Assembly: GCA_000349905.1 (NCBI GenBank)
Contig: KB722740.1
Span: forward strand, 339,318-403,317
DNA: 64,000 nt
Source of the DNA: Volvariella volvacea V23
Lineage: Eukaryota; Basidiomycota; Agaricomycetes; Agaricales; Pluteaceae
Direction of reading: 5' to 3'
Shown here: positions 34,135 to 47,594 of the stretch, piece by piece
How positions within the stretch are numbered: the stretch's first letter is position 1
Layout of the letters: each line of letters opens with the position of its first letter
Position numbers and translations under genes: made by a program
The notes under the pieces: generated by a model
Databases searched by the model: none
What the model was told of the DNA's origin: nothing
Seen by the model: the letters and a program-made list of their open reading frames with translations, nothing else

Positions 34135-37100
34135 ATGCCCTCTTCACCTCGCAAGCGTCCCACATCGGCCATCGAGGGCGATGACGACGAACAAGTCCTT
34201 GAAGGACTTCAATACGAACACGACCGCGGGCCTTCACCAAAAAAACGGTCGAGGCATCTATCAGCAACTCCCCCGCAAACCCCTTCGCGTTCGCCAATCA
34301 AATCAAGATACAGCCACCCATCCCAAGCGCCCTACACACATCAGGGCATTCCTTCGCAAACACTTGTGACACCATACTCTTTTCCGTTGAAGCCATCTGA
34401 TTCCCCAACCAATCCGTTTGGCCGCACTAGGCGGTTCAGACTTACAAGAATGTTGCCACCACCCACCAAATTCGCCCACCACTTCCCGTTGCGGTTCCAG
34501 CTTGTCCGTGGTGACGAAATTAGTCCATATATGGGAGGCGTTTATCGGATTGTCCAAGTGCCACTGAACTACACTTTCGTACACCTACGATGTCTGATTA
34601 TGTGGGTTTTTTCAAGACCCTCGGAGGTCAGCGAAGCATATAAGCGGCGGAGCAAGAGGAACTATGGGATGGATCTCCAAGAAAGCGAAGGATATTGGTT
34701 CGATGTGCGAAAGGGCGCTAAAACGTATAGCATGACATACAAGCCTGGTCAGGTCAGGGGTGGAGCAACCTGTGTAAAGTTGTCGAAGGTTAGAGATCCT
34801 TGTAGGTTCAGATTGGAGAAAGATGGTTTCGTGGCTTTGGAGGATGAGGATGAAGAATATAAGATAGGAACAGGTACCGGAAGCGGAAGCGACGACGACG
34901 AAAATCCGTTTGAGGTTAAGAGAAGATCAGAACCAGTAGCTCTTCCAGGCCTAGAAGAGGAGTACGAAGAGGGCACATCTCTTGTCAGGATCGACGCTGG
35001 AGAACTATATGGACAAGCTAATGAAGATGACGAGGAGGAAAGAGACGAGGATGACGCAGATTGGAGATGGGAGCCTGAGGATGAGTTCACGTTGGCGAAT
35101 GCTTGGCCCACGGGACCTGACATGGACCGCGTTATCGTATACGTATGTCAACGTTCTTTTGTGCATGACTGTTATCTAAGGGCTCGTGGCAGCATCACGA
35201 CTCGACGACGCAAGTGCATATTACCCTTAACACCTTGCCTATTGAACGACGAAGAGGGACATCCAATACGCCCTACGTTTTTACTGCAAGAGGGAGAGTC
35301 TCCTTGTACCCTCAGGATGACGCTGAAACATACGAATCCGGAGGAGAGACATCTGGATCAGAGCATACCACTGATCTATTACCACCGTCCCTGGAACTAA
35401 GAAGGCACAAAACTGAGGCTCAACGCGCAACCCAACCGTCGAAAAAGGAGGGTAGTGGAAGGCTTGCATGGTTATACCGGGGTAGAGGCGACGATAGGAG
35501 GGATGATGGTCCTAGTTCCCCGACACCATCGCATCGCAAGCTGACAAAACCTCGTGCGCCTATTCTTCAAGGCCCAGGGCTGCTCAATAAGCTTAAATCT
35601 AGTGGCAGGGGCCTCAGCCGACGAGTATCACAACCGAAACAAGATCACACCATCGATGTTGATCCATACTACGATGTGGAAGGACTGGAAGAGCAAGACA
35701 ATCTTGCCGAGCATCATGAAGGAGAAGAGAACACCTCCATTACCCTTCCCACTGACCGGTGGAATAATACCGCAGACCAGTTCGAGAGTTTCTTGCAAAG
35801 ATATAATGAGGAAGAAGAGAGGGAAGAGCGGAGAGAGCGGAGAAGAAAGAGGAAGTCTATGAGTAGAAGTACAACCCGGAGTCTATCCCTTAGTGAGGGA
35901 AGGCCATCGCCAATATCCCAGAAACAGGTCGAAGATACTGATGATGCGAGATCACACAATTGGTTTGAATTGTATGAATCTCAACATGGCTCGTCCTCGT
36001 CGCTCCCAGCATCTACGGACTTCGATACTAACCAGGTGGGTCGAATGTGTCGCTGCTTCTTCCCTATATTGATTTGACTTTTGTAGATTCCATTCCCTTC
36101 TCAATCTTCTGAAGTGTCACCGCGGAAATCGTCCAAACCACGGTTCCTACAATTCCTTGACGATCATAAACCTAGCAATTCTGCTTCACAGCCCCTACAG
36201 GATTTACTTGAATATACTACACGGGCGCCAGTCAAGTCTCATAGCTTGGAAGCTTCGAGTTTCAAAGAAAATGTATCACCATCAGCCCTTCCCCAACGAC
36301 CATCCTCCGTCTCATCGTTAATATTTCCCACCAAGCATGAAGTCCGACTCGAATCTACAGCTTCACAATCTCAGTCTTATACCTATCACTCGTCTACCCA
36401 ATCTCGGACTTCCTTTTCGTCATCGCCTGAATTCCATTTCGATCAGCCGCCTGTTACCTCTCCAGCCACTTCTCCTGAACACGATAAAACCTTAACCACC
36501 CCTAGTCACGAGCGCGACCTACCATTTACAAGCTATAGCGAACCACGGGCATATGCCTCTGAATCGTATTCTTATCCATCATCCTACGCATCGTCAACCT
36601 ACCGCGATGCCTATTCGTCGCCTATTCGTGGTAGAACAATCTCAAATGCAACCTCATCTTCTTCAATGAGACCCCACAACGATATCGTGGAATTGACAAT
36701 GAGAATGGTCAACGAATTCAAGTTCACGCCTGCACCTGCTAAGGCTGTGAGAAGAAAGATTGAAAGAGTGAAGAGAAGACTGATGAGGTTGAGCCGGAAA
36801 GTCAAAGAAGAAGGAAGGAGGAAGAGGAAGAGCAAAAGCGGCAAGGGGAAGAGTGGTGATGGACATGAGGATGATGACACAAGTGAAGGAAGTTACGAGG
36901 AGAGTGCTAGCGATGAGGATAAGAAGGAGAAGGAAGAGGAGATACAAGTTAAAGTGGAACCCGAGGAGGAACCGCAAGTTGACCTAGGTACGCGGAAGGC
37001 CTCTGTTTGGAAAGGGAAGGGAAAGGCAGAGGTCAAGGTGAACAATGAGCCTGTTGATGATCCGGTGCCATATAGAGCTTCGGAAAGACAGAAGAGTAGA

Positions 37101-37631
37101 CGATTACGGCGCTCAGCAGTGGAGCACGAGGCGGAAACCGAGTCTCGACGTGGTAAAGCGGGTGGAAGAGAAGAAAAGAGGAGTTTGGGGCGAAGCCGGC
37201 GGGATGGTAGTGCGCCCTATCCAAAGGCAGGTGGACAGCAGACCGATGGTATCAGCAAAAGCAAGAGAAAGGGCAAAGGACGTCATGCCCATGAACTTGG
37301 TTACGATAAAGACGACGACGCTGGTGCACATCGAGATGTACATGATCACAGAGGGTTGAGGGATTTGCGGAAGTTTGGAATTATTTCCGAACCTGAGTAT
37401 CATCCTCATCGCGTCAGAGACGCAGACGATGATGAAGAGCAAGAAGTCGTGGAGGCTGTTCAAGGTGCAGATGGCGCTGAAGACGATGAGGATGCCTATG
37501 CCGAACCATCATCTGAGGTCGGGGAATGTTCGCTGGGACAAGTAATTGGAGCGGAGAGAGCAAGAATTAGGAGACAGTTCGGTACTAGGAAAGGAAGGAC
37601 TTGGAAGCAGTCGATGTACTACGCTGAATGA
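34135..37631 (+). CDS. Uncharacterised 1131-residue acidic protein, possible pRiA4b ORF3-like domain
   Basis: Exons 34135-35142, 35193-36035, 36087-37631; 1131 residues, in frame throughout. Residues about 115-420 look folded: FRLTRMLPPPTKFAHHF, YRIVQVPLNYTFVHLRCLIM, YWFDVRKGAKTYSMTYKPG and, after an acidic insert, VIVYHHDSTTQVHITL. The alternation of hydrophobic strands with a Trp and the spacing resemble plasmid pRiA4b ORF-3-like domains, a weak similarity I rate as a hypothesis. The rest is low complexity: acidic runs, Ser/Thr/Pro-rich sequence and a long Lys/Glu/Arg-rich region near 1000-1131 that is probably nuclear. No membrane segment is present. It lies between F-box copies B and C. 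Confidence 0.7.
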
Positions 37632-37838
37632 CACCAGTAGGCGGATGTTTGGTTAGATATAACGATAGACTTCTGGACGAGCATCAGGCGAGAGCGCGAA
37701 CGATTCGAAAATAAATTCAAACCGCATACACCACCAGACTGTCTTAAGTACAGGCGGTGAAAGAGCCCTGGGTCATTAGGTCGTGTACGTAACGTCGCGA
37801 CCCCATTCATAACTCACTCTCTTCTGAGCTGCACGCCC

Positions 37839-39623
37839 ATGGAACCCGAACAGGAATCCCCTGGTTTGGCTTATTGCAAGTCTATTGCAATTGGACTGAA
37901 GGAAATAGTACGTTATTATTGCATATTTTCATCAGCTTGAAGTCAATACCTCGTATCTTCAGAGTAAATTGGCCACTCAAGAACCAGCCGATATCGAGCC
38001 TGATGGGTACCTTGCCTGTAAAAAGATTAACGAGTGGACGGAGCGCATGACCCAAGATCTCAAACTGTTGCAAGACCATCTAAATTGGTTTGAGAAGGTA
38101 ATAATTCCATTGAGACTGTAGATCATGTTAATATACCTCTGAGTGGCTCTCAGCTCGCGATGAAATATAGACCGCCGTTCCGTCAGCCAGGTACTAAGGC
38201 TTTGAAGGAGATTTTCTTTCACCTTTTCCCTCCCAACTACTTGCTCGACGCATCCTTGTCCCCTGGTTACAATTCACCCTGGTGCCAAACTTTGAGAGCC
38301 AAGAAGGTCGTTATCTCAGTATGTCGAGTCTGGTATGATGTTGGAACAGAGTTCCTGTATAGAGACGTCGTCATCCGCAGAGTTGGTCAAATTCCTGCCT
38401 TGCTCGAGACGCTCCAGGATCCAGACGCAAAATGTGATTTCGCTTCCTATATTCAAAGCCTCAATGTTAGCTGCTGCGTGCCCAGGGCGTACCAACAAGT
38501 CTTTCAAAGCGACATGAAGGAAATAGTGAAACTTTGCTGCAACCTTAAACACTTGCACATCAACATCTTCGGTGACACCAATGATATGGGCTCTGAGATG
38601 CCCTTTTTCGATTGGGATATCTTCCCTGTCAATACGCCATCCCTTTTCTTTGGACATGACTCCACGTTCTTGGCGAGTTCTCCACGCCTCGCCCTATGTG
38701 CCAACCACATCCAGTCACTCAGCTTCTCCAAACTCTGTGCACTAAACCCCGACGTGCATCTCGAATTCCCGCAATTACGGGTTCTGGAGTACCGGATATC
38801 TGGCCATGGGGTGACAGCCGAGACCGTCCAAGGCCTCACGGCGAGCTGGAAGATCCCAAATTTGGATACCCTCATTCTTCAGACTTTGGAATTGGATATT
38901 TGGCTTTCGTTCCTTGCAGAGAATGGCCCTAAGCTTCGCCGCCTGGCATTACCCCATCTTCCGCGCTCTTCTCAAATTGTTCATAACCCCACGGAGGAAT
39001 TGACATCTGCTCAAAGTCCATTTGATTATTGCACATCATTGGAGCATCTCGTCATTCCCTTCCGCACGCATTTCGACCCCAGTCCTTGTGGGGCCACGCT
39101 CAAATACTTGGACTTCTGGGTTGGAGATACGGCAGTCAACGACAAACTCGATGATCCTAGCGACGTGCTAGCATTCTCGGCGCCACAAAGCCTCGTCTAC
39201 GCTTGGGGTAGGCTACCGCACGACGTTTTATCTCAACTTCGTAGTATCCGCTTATTCCACAGGTCAATCGGATTATATACCAACCTTCCTTTCCATATTG
39301 CTCCCAGTGATGAAGTAAAGGACTTTGAGTTCCACTATGCGGGAATCCGGTTGGTGTGCGAGTCGGGAAACATCTTTAATACAACTTCGAATTGGTCTTA
39401 CGAATGGGTGCCCTTGGAATATTACACAGATTCCGAGCAGGACTCAGACGAAGAGGCGGAGAAGTTGCACGTCGATGATACTATGCCTATTGATGAGGCC
39501 AATGCGGACTCGGAGGAGACTAATCCAGAGGAATCGTCGACATCCGGCTTGGCGGCAGAATTCCAACTAGACCATAGTGCTGCCCTACAAATATTCCGTG
39601 ATATCTTAATGGAATTTGATTAA
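37839..39623 (+). CDS. F-box family protein, copy C
   Basis: Exons 37839-37907, 37963-38097, 38154-39623; 557 residues. Same plan as copies A and B: first exon ending C-K-S-I-A-I-G-L-K-E-I, a short helical exon, then the F-box-like block LKEIFFHLFPPNYLL and VCRVWYDVGTEFLYRDVVIRR, and a leucine-rich region (LALCANHIQSLSFSKL, LRRLALPHLP). It ends LQIFRDILMEFD, matching the end of copy B (LQIFGDILQWEG). It is intact and clearly more diverged from A and B than they are from each other. Likely an SCF substrate adaptor by family. Confidence 0.85.
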
Positions 39624-39701
39624 AGAGTACAATCATAACACAAGAATATTACAGACACCCAAAATACAACATAGTTCGTGTCGGCGAGGTATCGAATGGT
39701 A

Positions 39702-41023
39702 TCACGCAAAGGAGAGTATCGGCGGAAGGGGGGTGGAGTTATCCGTAAACACGTAGTAAACAGGCTTGTCCTTGTTCCCTGCTTGCGGCGATACGCGGAC
39801 GATATTCGAAGGGATCTGGAAGCCATATAGGGATCAGTCCAGCGCAGATGGCTGGGTGATATGAAGCAACAGGATACGTACGCACCCCTATCAAATGCAT
39901 GAACTTATTGAGATACTTCTCGCGATGCATTAGCTCCTCCGCGCCTTGCAGTGCGGACGAAACGAGTTCTTCACCGCCATACTCTTGCAATAAGGTCTTG
40001 AGGTCATCAGCGGATAGCTTATATAGTGCCTCCATATCCTTCGGGAATAATTTTGACGGCGACGGTGGTTCTATCTGGCTATTATTGATAGGATGAGGAG
40101 GAAGCCATAGCTGGTGCAACCGTTCCTTGGAGTTGACAGGAAGATTACTGTTATGCCGACGGGCATTTCTGGAAGATTCAGCCTTTAGTCGTTACTGCTC
40201 TACGATGAAGGGCGAGAAGTGACTCACAGGTTATGGATTTCCACTTCGTGCTCGTAGTATGTCCGACTCCTGGATAAGGTCGCATCCTTGATGTCGCCTA
40301 GCGATTTATCTTGTAACTGCACCTCCTCGTAAGTGAATGGCATTTGCAACAATAGTATATCCTCACTCACCTCCTTCTCTACAGCCTCCTTTACTCTTTG
40401 CTTTACGGTGACCTGAATGGTGCCCATCAGCTCCGCTTTTATCTTATCTTTTAGCTGGGCTTGCAAGACATCAGCAAGTTTCTTCTCCAGGACTTTAATC
40501 GCAGCTGCTTGACCCTCTATCTGACGATTCAAACCCTTATCTAGTTGCGCGGCCTATGGGGCGGTAAGAATAGGGCCGAATGGATGTGGTAGGGACATAC
40601 CTCGCCCCAAACTTTCTTGGCAATTGGGAGAGATGATAAATTCGTAATTCGGGCCTGGCTCTTCTCCATTGCAGCGAGCTGCGTCTCATACTGAGATCGC
40701 AACCTGAATATTGTCCTAGCTATGTCGATACTTTCTGGGGACATCTGGGACACCTGAGGGATACTGTCCTTGTCAACAGCTGATTTGGTGTACTCAGATG
40801 GCGAGGGCCTATGTGTAGTGGTTGCGGACGTCATGGGGTATGATTCTTCTCCTTGGGGCTTGCCTAGCCCACTTTTGACGTCTTTGGTATTGATTGTTGG
40901 TCTTTGAAGTTGTGGACTATTTCGGGCCTGCGCTTGCATCATTCCGGTGCGATTAAAATGTGGCGGGTAAGCTGGTTGTGAAGGGGCCTCTGGGCCACCA
41001 GTGAGTGCAGACCACCAGGACAT
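39702..41023 (-). CDS. Uncharacterised coiled-coil protein
   Basis: Exons (minus) 40601-41023, 40228-40553, 39886-40168, 39702-39815; 381 residues. The first 90 residues are Ser/Pro/Gln-rich and probably disordered. A helical coiled-coil part covers about residues 95-230 (ARTIFRLRSQYETQLAAMEK, IKVLEKKLADVLQAQLKDK, KQRVKEAVEKEV). After a linker the C-terminal part (LSADDLKTLLQEYGGEELV, HREKYLNKFMHLIG) looks folded. No domain is recognised. The last intron ends just before IPSNIVRVSPQ, a strong in-frame join. Confidence 0.75.
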
Positions 41024-41170
41024 GGCTGAGAAGACAGGAGCGGAGGAAGGCGCAAAAGCTTATTCTGTGGTGAACGCGAGTATAAGTACTGGTAGGGTAT
41101 AGGGAAAATCAGCATCAACACATGTCAGAGATATGGAATCTCCTACACAGCTTGGATTATTTTGTGAATG

Positions 41171-41202
41171 TACCGGTGGAAAAGCGTACCGGTGGAAAAG
41201 CG
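41171..41202 (+). repeat. Two perfect tandem copies of a 16-bp unit
   Basis: TACCGGTGGAAAAGCG occurs at 41171-41186 and again at 41187-41202, directly adjacent. Probably replication slippage; no function is implied. Confidence 0.85.
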
Positions 41203-41620
41203 TGGAAGAGTTCGTAACAAAACAATGCCACCATACAGGATCGAGTTTCCACCCATCCCGAACAAGTATAACGTTACGCCAACTTCTGGGTTCCCCTGTC
41301 CTGCCGGGAACGTGCTGACTGTAGCTGGATCATATACACAAACATGTCCGCGTGACATGAAATGGGTAGTAGATCCCCATTGCAATTCCAGGTTCTGCGT
41401 CACCAAAGCAAAGACTGATGGCGCAGTTCTCGCACTAGGCTACATCAGCTAACGGGGAGTCTTCGGTCGAACGTTGATCATGGACAGACTTAGACTCAAG
41501 CTCGAAGAATGAGTGAGAAGAGGGCATCCAACCTCTACCCTCATTCTAGATGGACTTGGAGTTCGGTGCCACTGTGTTTGCTATATGCCCTAGCGGCGCT
41601 CGCATTCCCCTCATTTTTGC

Positions 41621-41899
41621 TCATATGTTTTGTCCTTCTTCCCTCATTTCGTGTGCCATCTTACCTGCGTAATAAGCATTAAGACTCTCGTGGCTCACAC
41701 AATTCGCGGCGAGAGCGATATGAAAGGTGATGTCTTCGAACCCGCAACTGATAAAGGTCAAGAATAGATTACTGGGCTCATGATCGAGGAATTCGGGATC
41801 CAAATTGACCTCAAGCAAGTGGTGAAGCTCATCCTCTGTGGGGAAGTTCTGGATGAGGTGAAAAAGCTCAGTACGGTCTTGTAGTTTGGAGCAGAAGAT
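41621..41899 (-). pseudogene. Protein-like fragment without a start codon
   Basis: A minus-strand frame is open from a TAA at 41900-41902 to a stop at 41621. It encodes about 92 residues such as DRTELFHLIQNFPTEDELHH and FISCGFEDITFHIALAANC, with the balanced composition of a folded protein. There is no in-frame ATG near its start. It is either the last exon of an unrecognised gene or a remnant. I do not know its family. Confidence 0.35.
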
Positions 41900-42885
41900 T
41901 TACTCATTAGCGTTCGTAGCACTTAATCGCCGCATTCGACAACGCGGCACTAGGGCACAAATTTAATTAACATTTTTAGGAACTTTTAGGCATTCGCCAG
42001 TGCTCGTGTGCGTCCTTATGACAGCTTTTTGTCGTTTTTGTTCACTCCATACTCTTGACCTGAGAGATATCGGGATCGGGATGAATGTTTTGATATCATT
42101 GTAATGATTGACATCTTTTACCAAATTGGTATAAGCTGTCGACATCTATAATCTAAATTGTTGGGCCTTTATTGTTGTAATCATTGATTGGGAATAATGG
42201 GTACTCCATGGTGAAGCCACCAATGCATGACGTAAATTTAAAGAGGTATCTGGGCAGTATTGTGAATTCAGCAAGGGGAAGTAGATAACGCAACGCCTAC
42301 CACGGGTGATCAACGCCTCAGGGGTATATAACACGAGGCAAACCTAGTATAGGGTGTAACTTCGTATAGCAAATACCCGCAACCCAGACCGAATGGAATG
42401 TCTCTAAACGGCAAAATGGCTGAGCATGCGTTATTCTAAACTTGTTTGGGCTCTTGAACAAGATTGAACCAACTATAAATCCTACTTCAGGTGACCGAAT
42501 GGAGACAACACACATTTAACCGTTCGACTCACCTGGGAATGCCTTGCATATAAGGAAACCTTTTTATTGTCTCTACCCGCACAATAGCGGTTTTTGGGTG
42601 TGTTCAATGTAGTGGCACACAGAAGATGTGATATCGAAAGAAGGGGCACAACTCCAAACGAGCTGTGCAAAGTACTGTATATTGAAGACATGTAAGATAT
42701 CGTGGCAACACTATACAACTCATGTTGTGAAGTTGGAGAGAAAATGATGATGCTGAAAGCGAAGAAATGAGAATGCTGAGAGATAATGCTGCGACATACT
42801 AGATACAAACAATGACACACAGAAACCCAAGAATGATGCGCAGAAGAAAGTCAAGTCGAACAAGAAATACTGAGCAGGCGCCTGA

Positions 42886-45800
42886 TCACCGACCGTGCGC
42901 GGGAGGCCCGTGGGCTTGATATAAAGCTTGATTCGGTGGAGGGTCGATCGGCGAAGACGTGGCACTGCCCGCAGTGACTTTAGTCCGTTTCGCCCTCTCT
43001 TCTTGATACTGGCACAGTATCTCTCCCCATAATGGATAGGGAGGAATATGACCAATTAAAGCACGGAAGACTTCAAGCCTACGTGACCATGTAATCAGTG
43101 CATGTCAGGTAATATTCACACAGCGTACGAACCACGTCGCTTTCTCGTCATCCGTATCCGCAAAGAAGACGATCTCCTCTTCGTCAGGGAAGACAAGTCT
43201 GAATGATCGTTCGACAAGACCATCGTACTCGTCCGAAAAACGAGCATTTCCTGAGCTCGAGGAAGGCACACCATGGCGCGCCTCGTCATCGTCTTCAACC
43301 GCGATGGCCTGCTTCAAATCAATCGTGGCGATGGGTTTCTTTGTTACATGGTTAAAGGCGATGAGGCTGCCACCAATAACACGATATTGGCGCCGCCGCC
43401 ATGTCTAGAGATACTGAATTAGTCCGGAGTCTATCTATTCAAGCGGCGCGAAAACTCACACTACAATCACCACCATTCTGCGTTAAGGTTCCCTCGTAAT
43501 AGGTCACCTTATGCCAATTGGTGTGTCGCAAACCACGATGACATTCTTCAAGACTCTGCGGTAGTTGTTCACTGGAAAGACCAGGCAGCGGTGGCAGTCT
43601 GAAAATTTGCAACACAATCTCGCCAACCTGCAACGTTGAATATTTGTTGCCCAATTCAGCACGTTGACCGATGAGAGAGAAACTTGTTTCAAATAATCTA
43701 CTATCACACCGATGTGCGATGTCTTTAAAAGCGATGAATGCACGAGCTAACGTGCCATCAGGTTTCAAGTACCGTGCAAAGTTCTCAACCATCTGCGGAG
43801 GCGGTGGGGGAGTGTTGTTCTTCTCCTTGGGTCTCTTTGGTGAAGCGAAGAACATCCTCATTCCACTCTTAGTTGGTTTGGTTGGAGGTGGTTGGGGCGG
43901 GGCTGGTGCAGGTGTCAGTGCTTTAAACTGACCAAGGATGTGGGGATCCTTCCGGATTTTGAGCGTCAGAGTGAATTCGAGCTTCGAATGTTCAATGCTG
44001 GGGGTAGTGTCATTTAAAAGGTGACGACAACAATGATGCTATAGCACTTACAGTTCGAACTCTTGGTCAATTTTGCAGTCGCGCGCTATCTGGCACTCTG
44101 GAGTCGTAACAAAGTGAATGCCATTGTTAACAGTGCACGTCATAGCAGTAGATTGTGAAGGGAGGGGAAGGTTTAATCCCTTGACGCCCAAGACTAAAGC
44201 AGTAGAACTTAGTAGAAGTCGACATATATGCGATGAATGATGCTCACCTTTAACAAAAACCTTTCCGTAAGCCTTTCCAGGTTTGGCTTGAGCTTGGTAC
44301 TCCTTGATTTCTTTCGCGTACTCGTTCTGTGAAGAGTGTTAATATAAAACCAAGGCACCCACAATACAAGCATGCAACTAACCATATCTGAGGGCCGCCG
44401 GACGGGTCTCCATGCTTTCCCTGTCCTAACGTCACCAGGTCCAGCTATATGACTAACATTATCTGAAGAAGCTGACGCGTAGATCAACGCTTCGCGTTCT
44501 TTAACGAGATATTTCTTTTCGTATATCAAAGGCACATCACCATTGTTAATCCACGTGCCAGCCACGATGACAACACGCTGACATACCGTCTTATTGCCAT
44601 CAAGCTTCCTTAACTCTCTCTCGATGCTATCACCCAAGGGATCATCTTCTACCACTACCCCACCTACACCCTTACCTGAGGCCACCTCGTGCAATAGCTG
44701 CTGCCTACGTCGTCTAGAGCCATCATCGTACGCATGTCCAACACTTTGACTCCTCTTTCTGGTTGGTCTACCCTCAGTTGGAGCAAGTCCCATCTCGGGT
44801 GGAGTATGGTAGCCGTCCTCGAGCGCTTCCAGACGCCTCGCCTCTCTTCGCTTCTCTAAGATCAGTGCCTCTCGACTCCGTATTGCGCCTTTAGCTGGCA
44901 AGGGCGGTGGAAGGGATGATGATGACGACGATTCAGTGACGGGAGCCTGCATCAGCGCTGGCTCGATGGCAGCCGCTTCTTGTCTTCGTGATCGTTGCTG
45001 GGACTGAGGTGTCGCCTCTTGTTCTTGTACCGGTTCTGGTTCCACCTCCATCGTCACGTCGAGGGTTTCATCCTCGATGTCCGATCCCTCAACACTGTCT
45101 TCAGCCCTAGCCCCCGCTACATCATCCATTAAGCGGTCCAACGCGCTACGCATGTCCACGCTCACATCAACATCCCCAAGTTTCATAGAGTTAGGTCTGT
45201 GATCTCTACTCGATGTACCAGATGAATTGAGGCGGTCCGTATGAGCGACCATCGCGCTATTCCTATTGCTGTCTGGGGGTGCAGTGACAAAGCTTTCTCT
45301 CGATCCCGCACTACCACCAATATTTCCAAACCCTAGGCCTCCAAAACTGAATGTGCCACCGAAATCGAATTGTAAACGTGGTGGGGGAGCTAATAGCCCA
45401 AATTCTGATTCCGATAACCTTGAGTTATTGGCAATCTCCTCCGTGGAAATCATAGAAACTACATCGGCACTAGTGTCCGTTGTTGAGGTGAGCGTCGAGG
45501 TTTCGTCTGATTCTTTTTGGGCAGTATGAGAATCAGAGAGGATATCCTCATCCATGATTTGAGGGTCATCTGGTAGGAGAGTAGGTAGGACTTTTTCGCG
45601 ATCTGGCTGAGGATTTAGATGAGGACTAAGGCTTGGACTATTCTGGCGGGCCATGAGCCGCCGCCTGACATCATCACGATCAATCCTTGGCCTGCCCGAC
45701 ATACTCCCAGAACTATGGACACCACCACTAAAGGCAAGAGAGGGCGAAGGCGTCCGTGCACCGGCAGAACCATTAAATGAGCCAAACGAAGCTGCTAGGC

Positions 45801-47594
45801 GGGCCCTTTCACTGGCATCGCTTTGGGGTAAGGGCGGTAAGTCGAATTCTGCCCGTTGCGGGGTGACAATCTCCCCGCGTTCAGAATCTCTCCGAATGAG
45901 TCCATCCGCAATTTGAATAATGCCTCCAGGTTCATTATGTAGGGTGGGCTGCGAATAGCTCGTGTCCTACACGGGTAAGCAAGGCGATCAGTAAAAGAGC
46001 AGGATAAACATACTAAGTGATCTCCCTCCGAACTAGGGTCAAGAGGGTCAAAGGTAACCTCAGAATGATCGATAGAGGGATTCAAGTCATCTATAGAGAG
46101 ATCTTGTGTCATTTCAGCTTGGTCCTCTTGCTCAGATCGAGAAAGTGAAGCGTCCCCAGGGTGATACTTCAAAAATGGATCGGGCTCTGGTTCGCGCGGT
46201 GTACTGGACACACCAGGATCGAATCTTGGAATAAAATCCTCAGGGTGTTCAGGAAGTGTGATCGAGGGCCTTTTGGATGGTGATGGTGATGCGGGTAGCA
46301 TGTTCACATCATCACCATCGCCCTCTTCTTCATGATCCAGATCAGGAGCACCTCCAAGCGGTGGTGTTGAGTATGTCGCGCCTGGAGAACGATGTGTTGG
46401 GGTACTGGAATTGGCGATGACAAGTGGAGAAGCGCGTGAGGGAAGATTGAGGCCGAATGGATAGTTCGGCTGGCGTTCCCGCTCGAAAGGCTGAGCTGGA
46501 GAAGCTATCCGAGAGGAGCGATTCAACTCGCGATATTGTGCCAAACGCTCAGCATGGTGGGTCCTCCCGAGGGGAATGCCATCTACAACCTCCATATCAG
46601 TCGGAAAGTTATCATGCCGTGGCGGTGTAGACTCTCGAGTACTATCTGGGACCGTGCCATCATGGATTAGGTTTTCTTCAGAACTCTCGCCGGGTATCTC
46701 TGGCGGCGGGATACCCGCCAACTCGGTGCTGTCATACGAGTCCTCTGGTTGCTCTTCCCCCTCATCGCCATATCCGTTTTGACCCTGGAAGAATGGATCC
46801 CCCTCTCCATCGTCATCTTCGTATACTTCCTCGCTTGCGCTCTCAAACACCTCGTCACTTTCATCCTCTTCACGGTCGAATTCAACAACGTCGCAACGCT
46901 CATCAAAAGTTACTGTTTTCCTTCTGGGGCGTCGTCCACCGCTTAGGCGTGGACCATGAAGTCGTCTCGATACTAAATTGGAGCGAGTAGGAGATGGTCG
47001 TGTGGGGTCTTGTCTGGATTCCTGGGCAGGAACGGGCAATGTCGTCATTAAAGTCATGGTGGGAGGAGGCGGTAGTAAATCGCCCTCTGGTTCTTGGCTA
47101 CCAGCTCTCAGTAGGAAAGGACTCTTTGAGACGGGCTCCTTCGCAATTAATCCCTGAAAACTCCTTGACTGACGGCGTTCTCTCTTCAAAGCGAAGGGCC
47201 GTTGGTTATCGTTCTCGCCTTCTTCGTGAAGGGAAAGAGGCCGAGGTCTTTTTTCTCCAGAGACTCGCCTGGTAGGAAACGCGACTGGCCTTGTGGAAGG
47301 ACCAGCAGGGGGTTGTCCTTGAAATCTGAATGGGGAGTTGGATACGAGATTGTTATTACGAACATGCTTGTAGCTTGATGACGAGCGACGCTGTAAAGCG
47401 ATTTGCTGTACCCGTGCAGCGGATTCTCGTTTGGCAATGCGCAAGGGAGAAACCAATGCATTAGATTCATCGGACTGTTCCTCTGACCTGGTCGTCCATC
47501 CCATGGCAGATTCCTTCATAATCGCAGACTTGACAGGATCAGATGAATTGGATACGAAGCGATCCCGAAAGGGACCCTTTGGAAGGGAGGACAT
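42886..47594 (-). CDS. Bud4/anillin-like septum-site protein with C-terminal PH domain
   Basis: Exons (minus) 46014-47594, 44383-45966, 44248-44326, 44052-44193, 43460-43997, 43133-43404, 42886-43078; 1462 residues. The first ~1000 residues are disordered, rich in Ser/Pro with acidic patches. An anillin-homology-like region follows: YGKVFVKVLGVKGLNLPLPS, then FELIEHSKLEFTLTLKI and ALARAF-type AFIAFKDIAHRCDSRLFETS. The end is a PH domain: HKVTYYEGTLTQNGGDC, WRRRQYRVIGGSLIAFNHV, and a closing Trp helix (WLEVFRALI). Bud4 and related anillins mark the septation/budding site on the membrane and bind septins; PH domains bind phosphoinositides. The true ATG is at 47594; an upstream TTG extends the frame but is not a start. 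Confidence 0.88.

Larger units (their letters stand above)
41024..42885. other. Intergenic or gene-poor, 1.86 kb
   Basis: The region lies upstream of the coiled-coil gene and downstream of the Bud4-like gene stop. It holds a 16-bp tandem duplication and a 93-codon protein-like fragment (separate entries). A small plus-strand frame (41168-41452) reads smoothly but has no family match. AT-rich, patchy sequence fills the rest. Confidence 0.5.
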
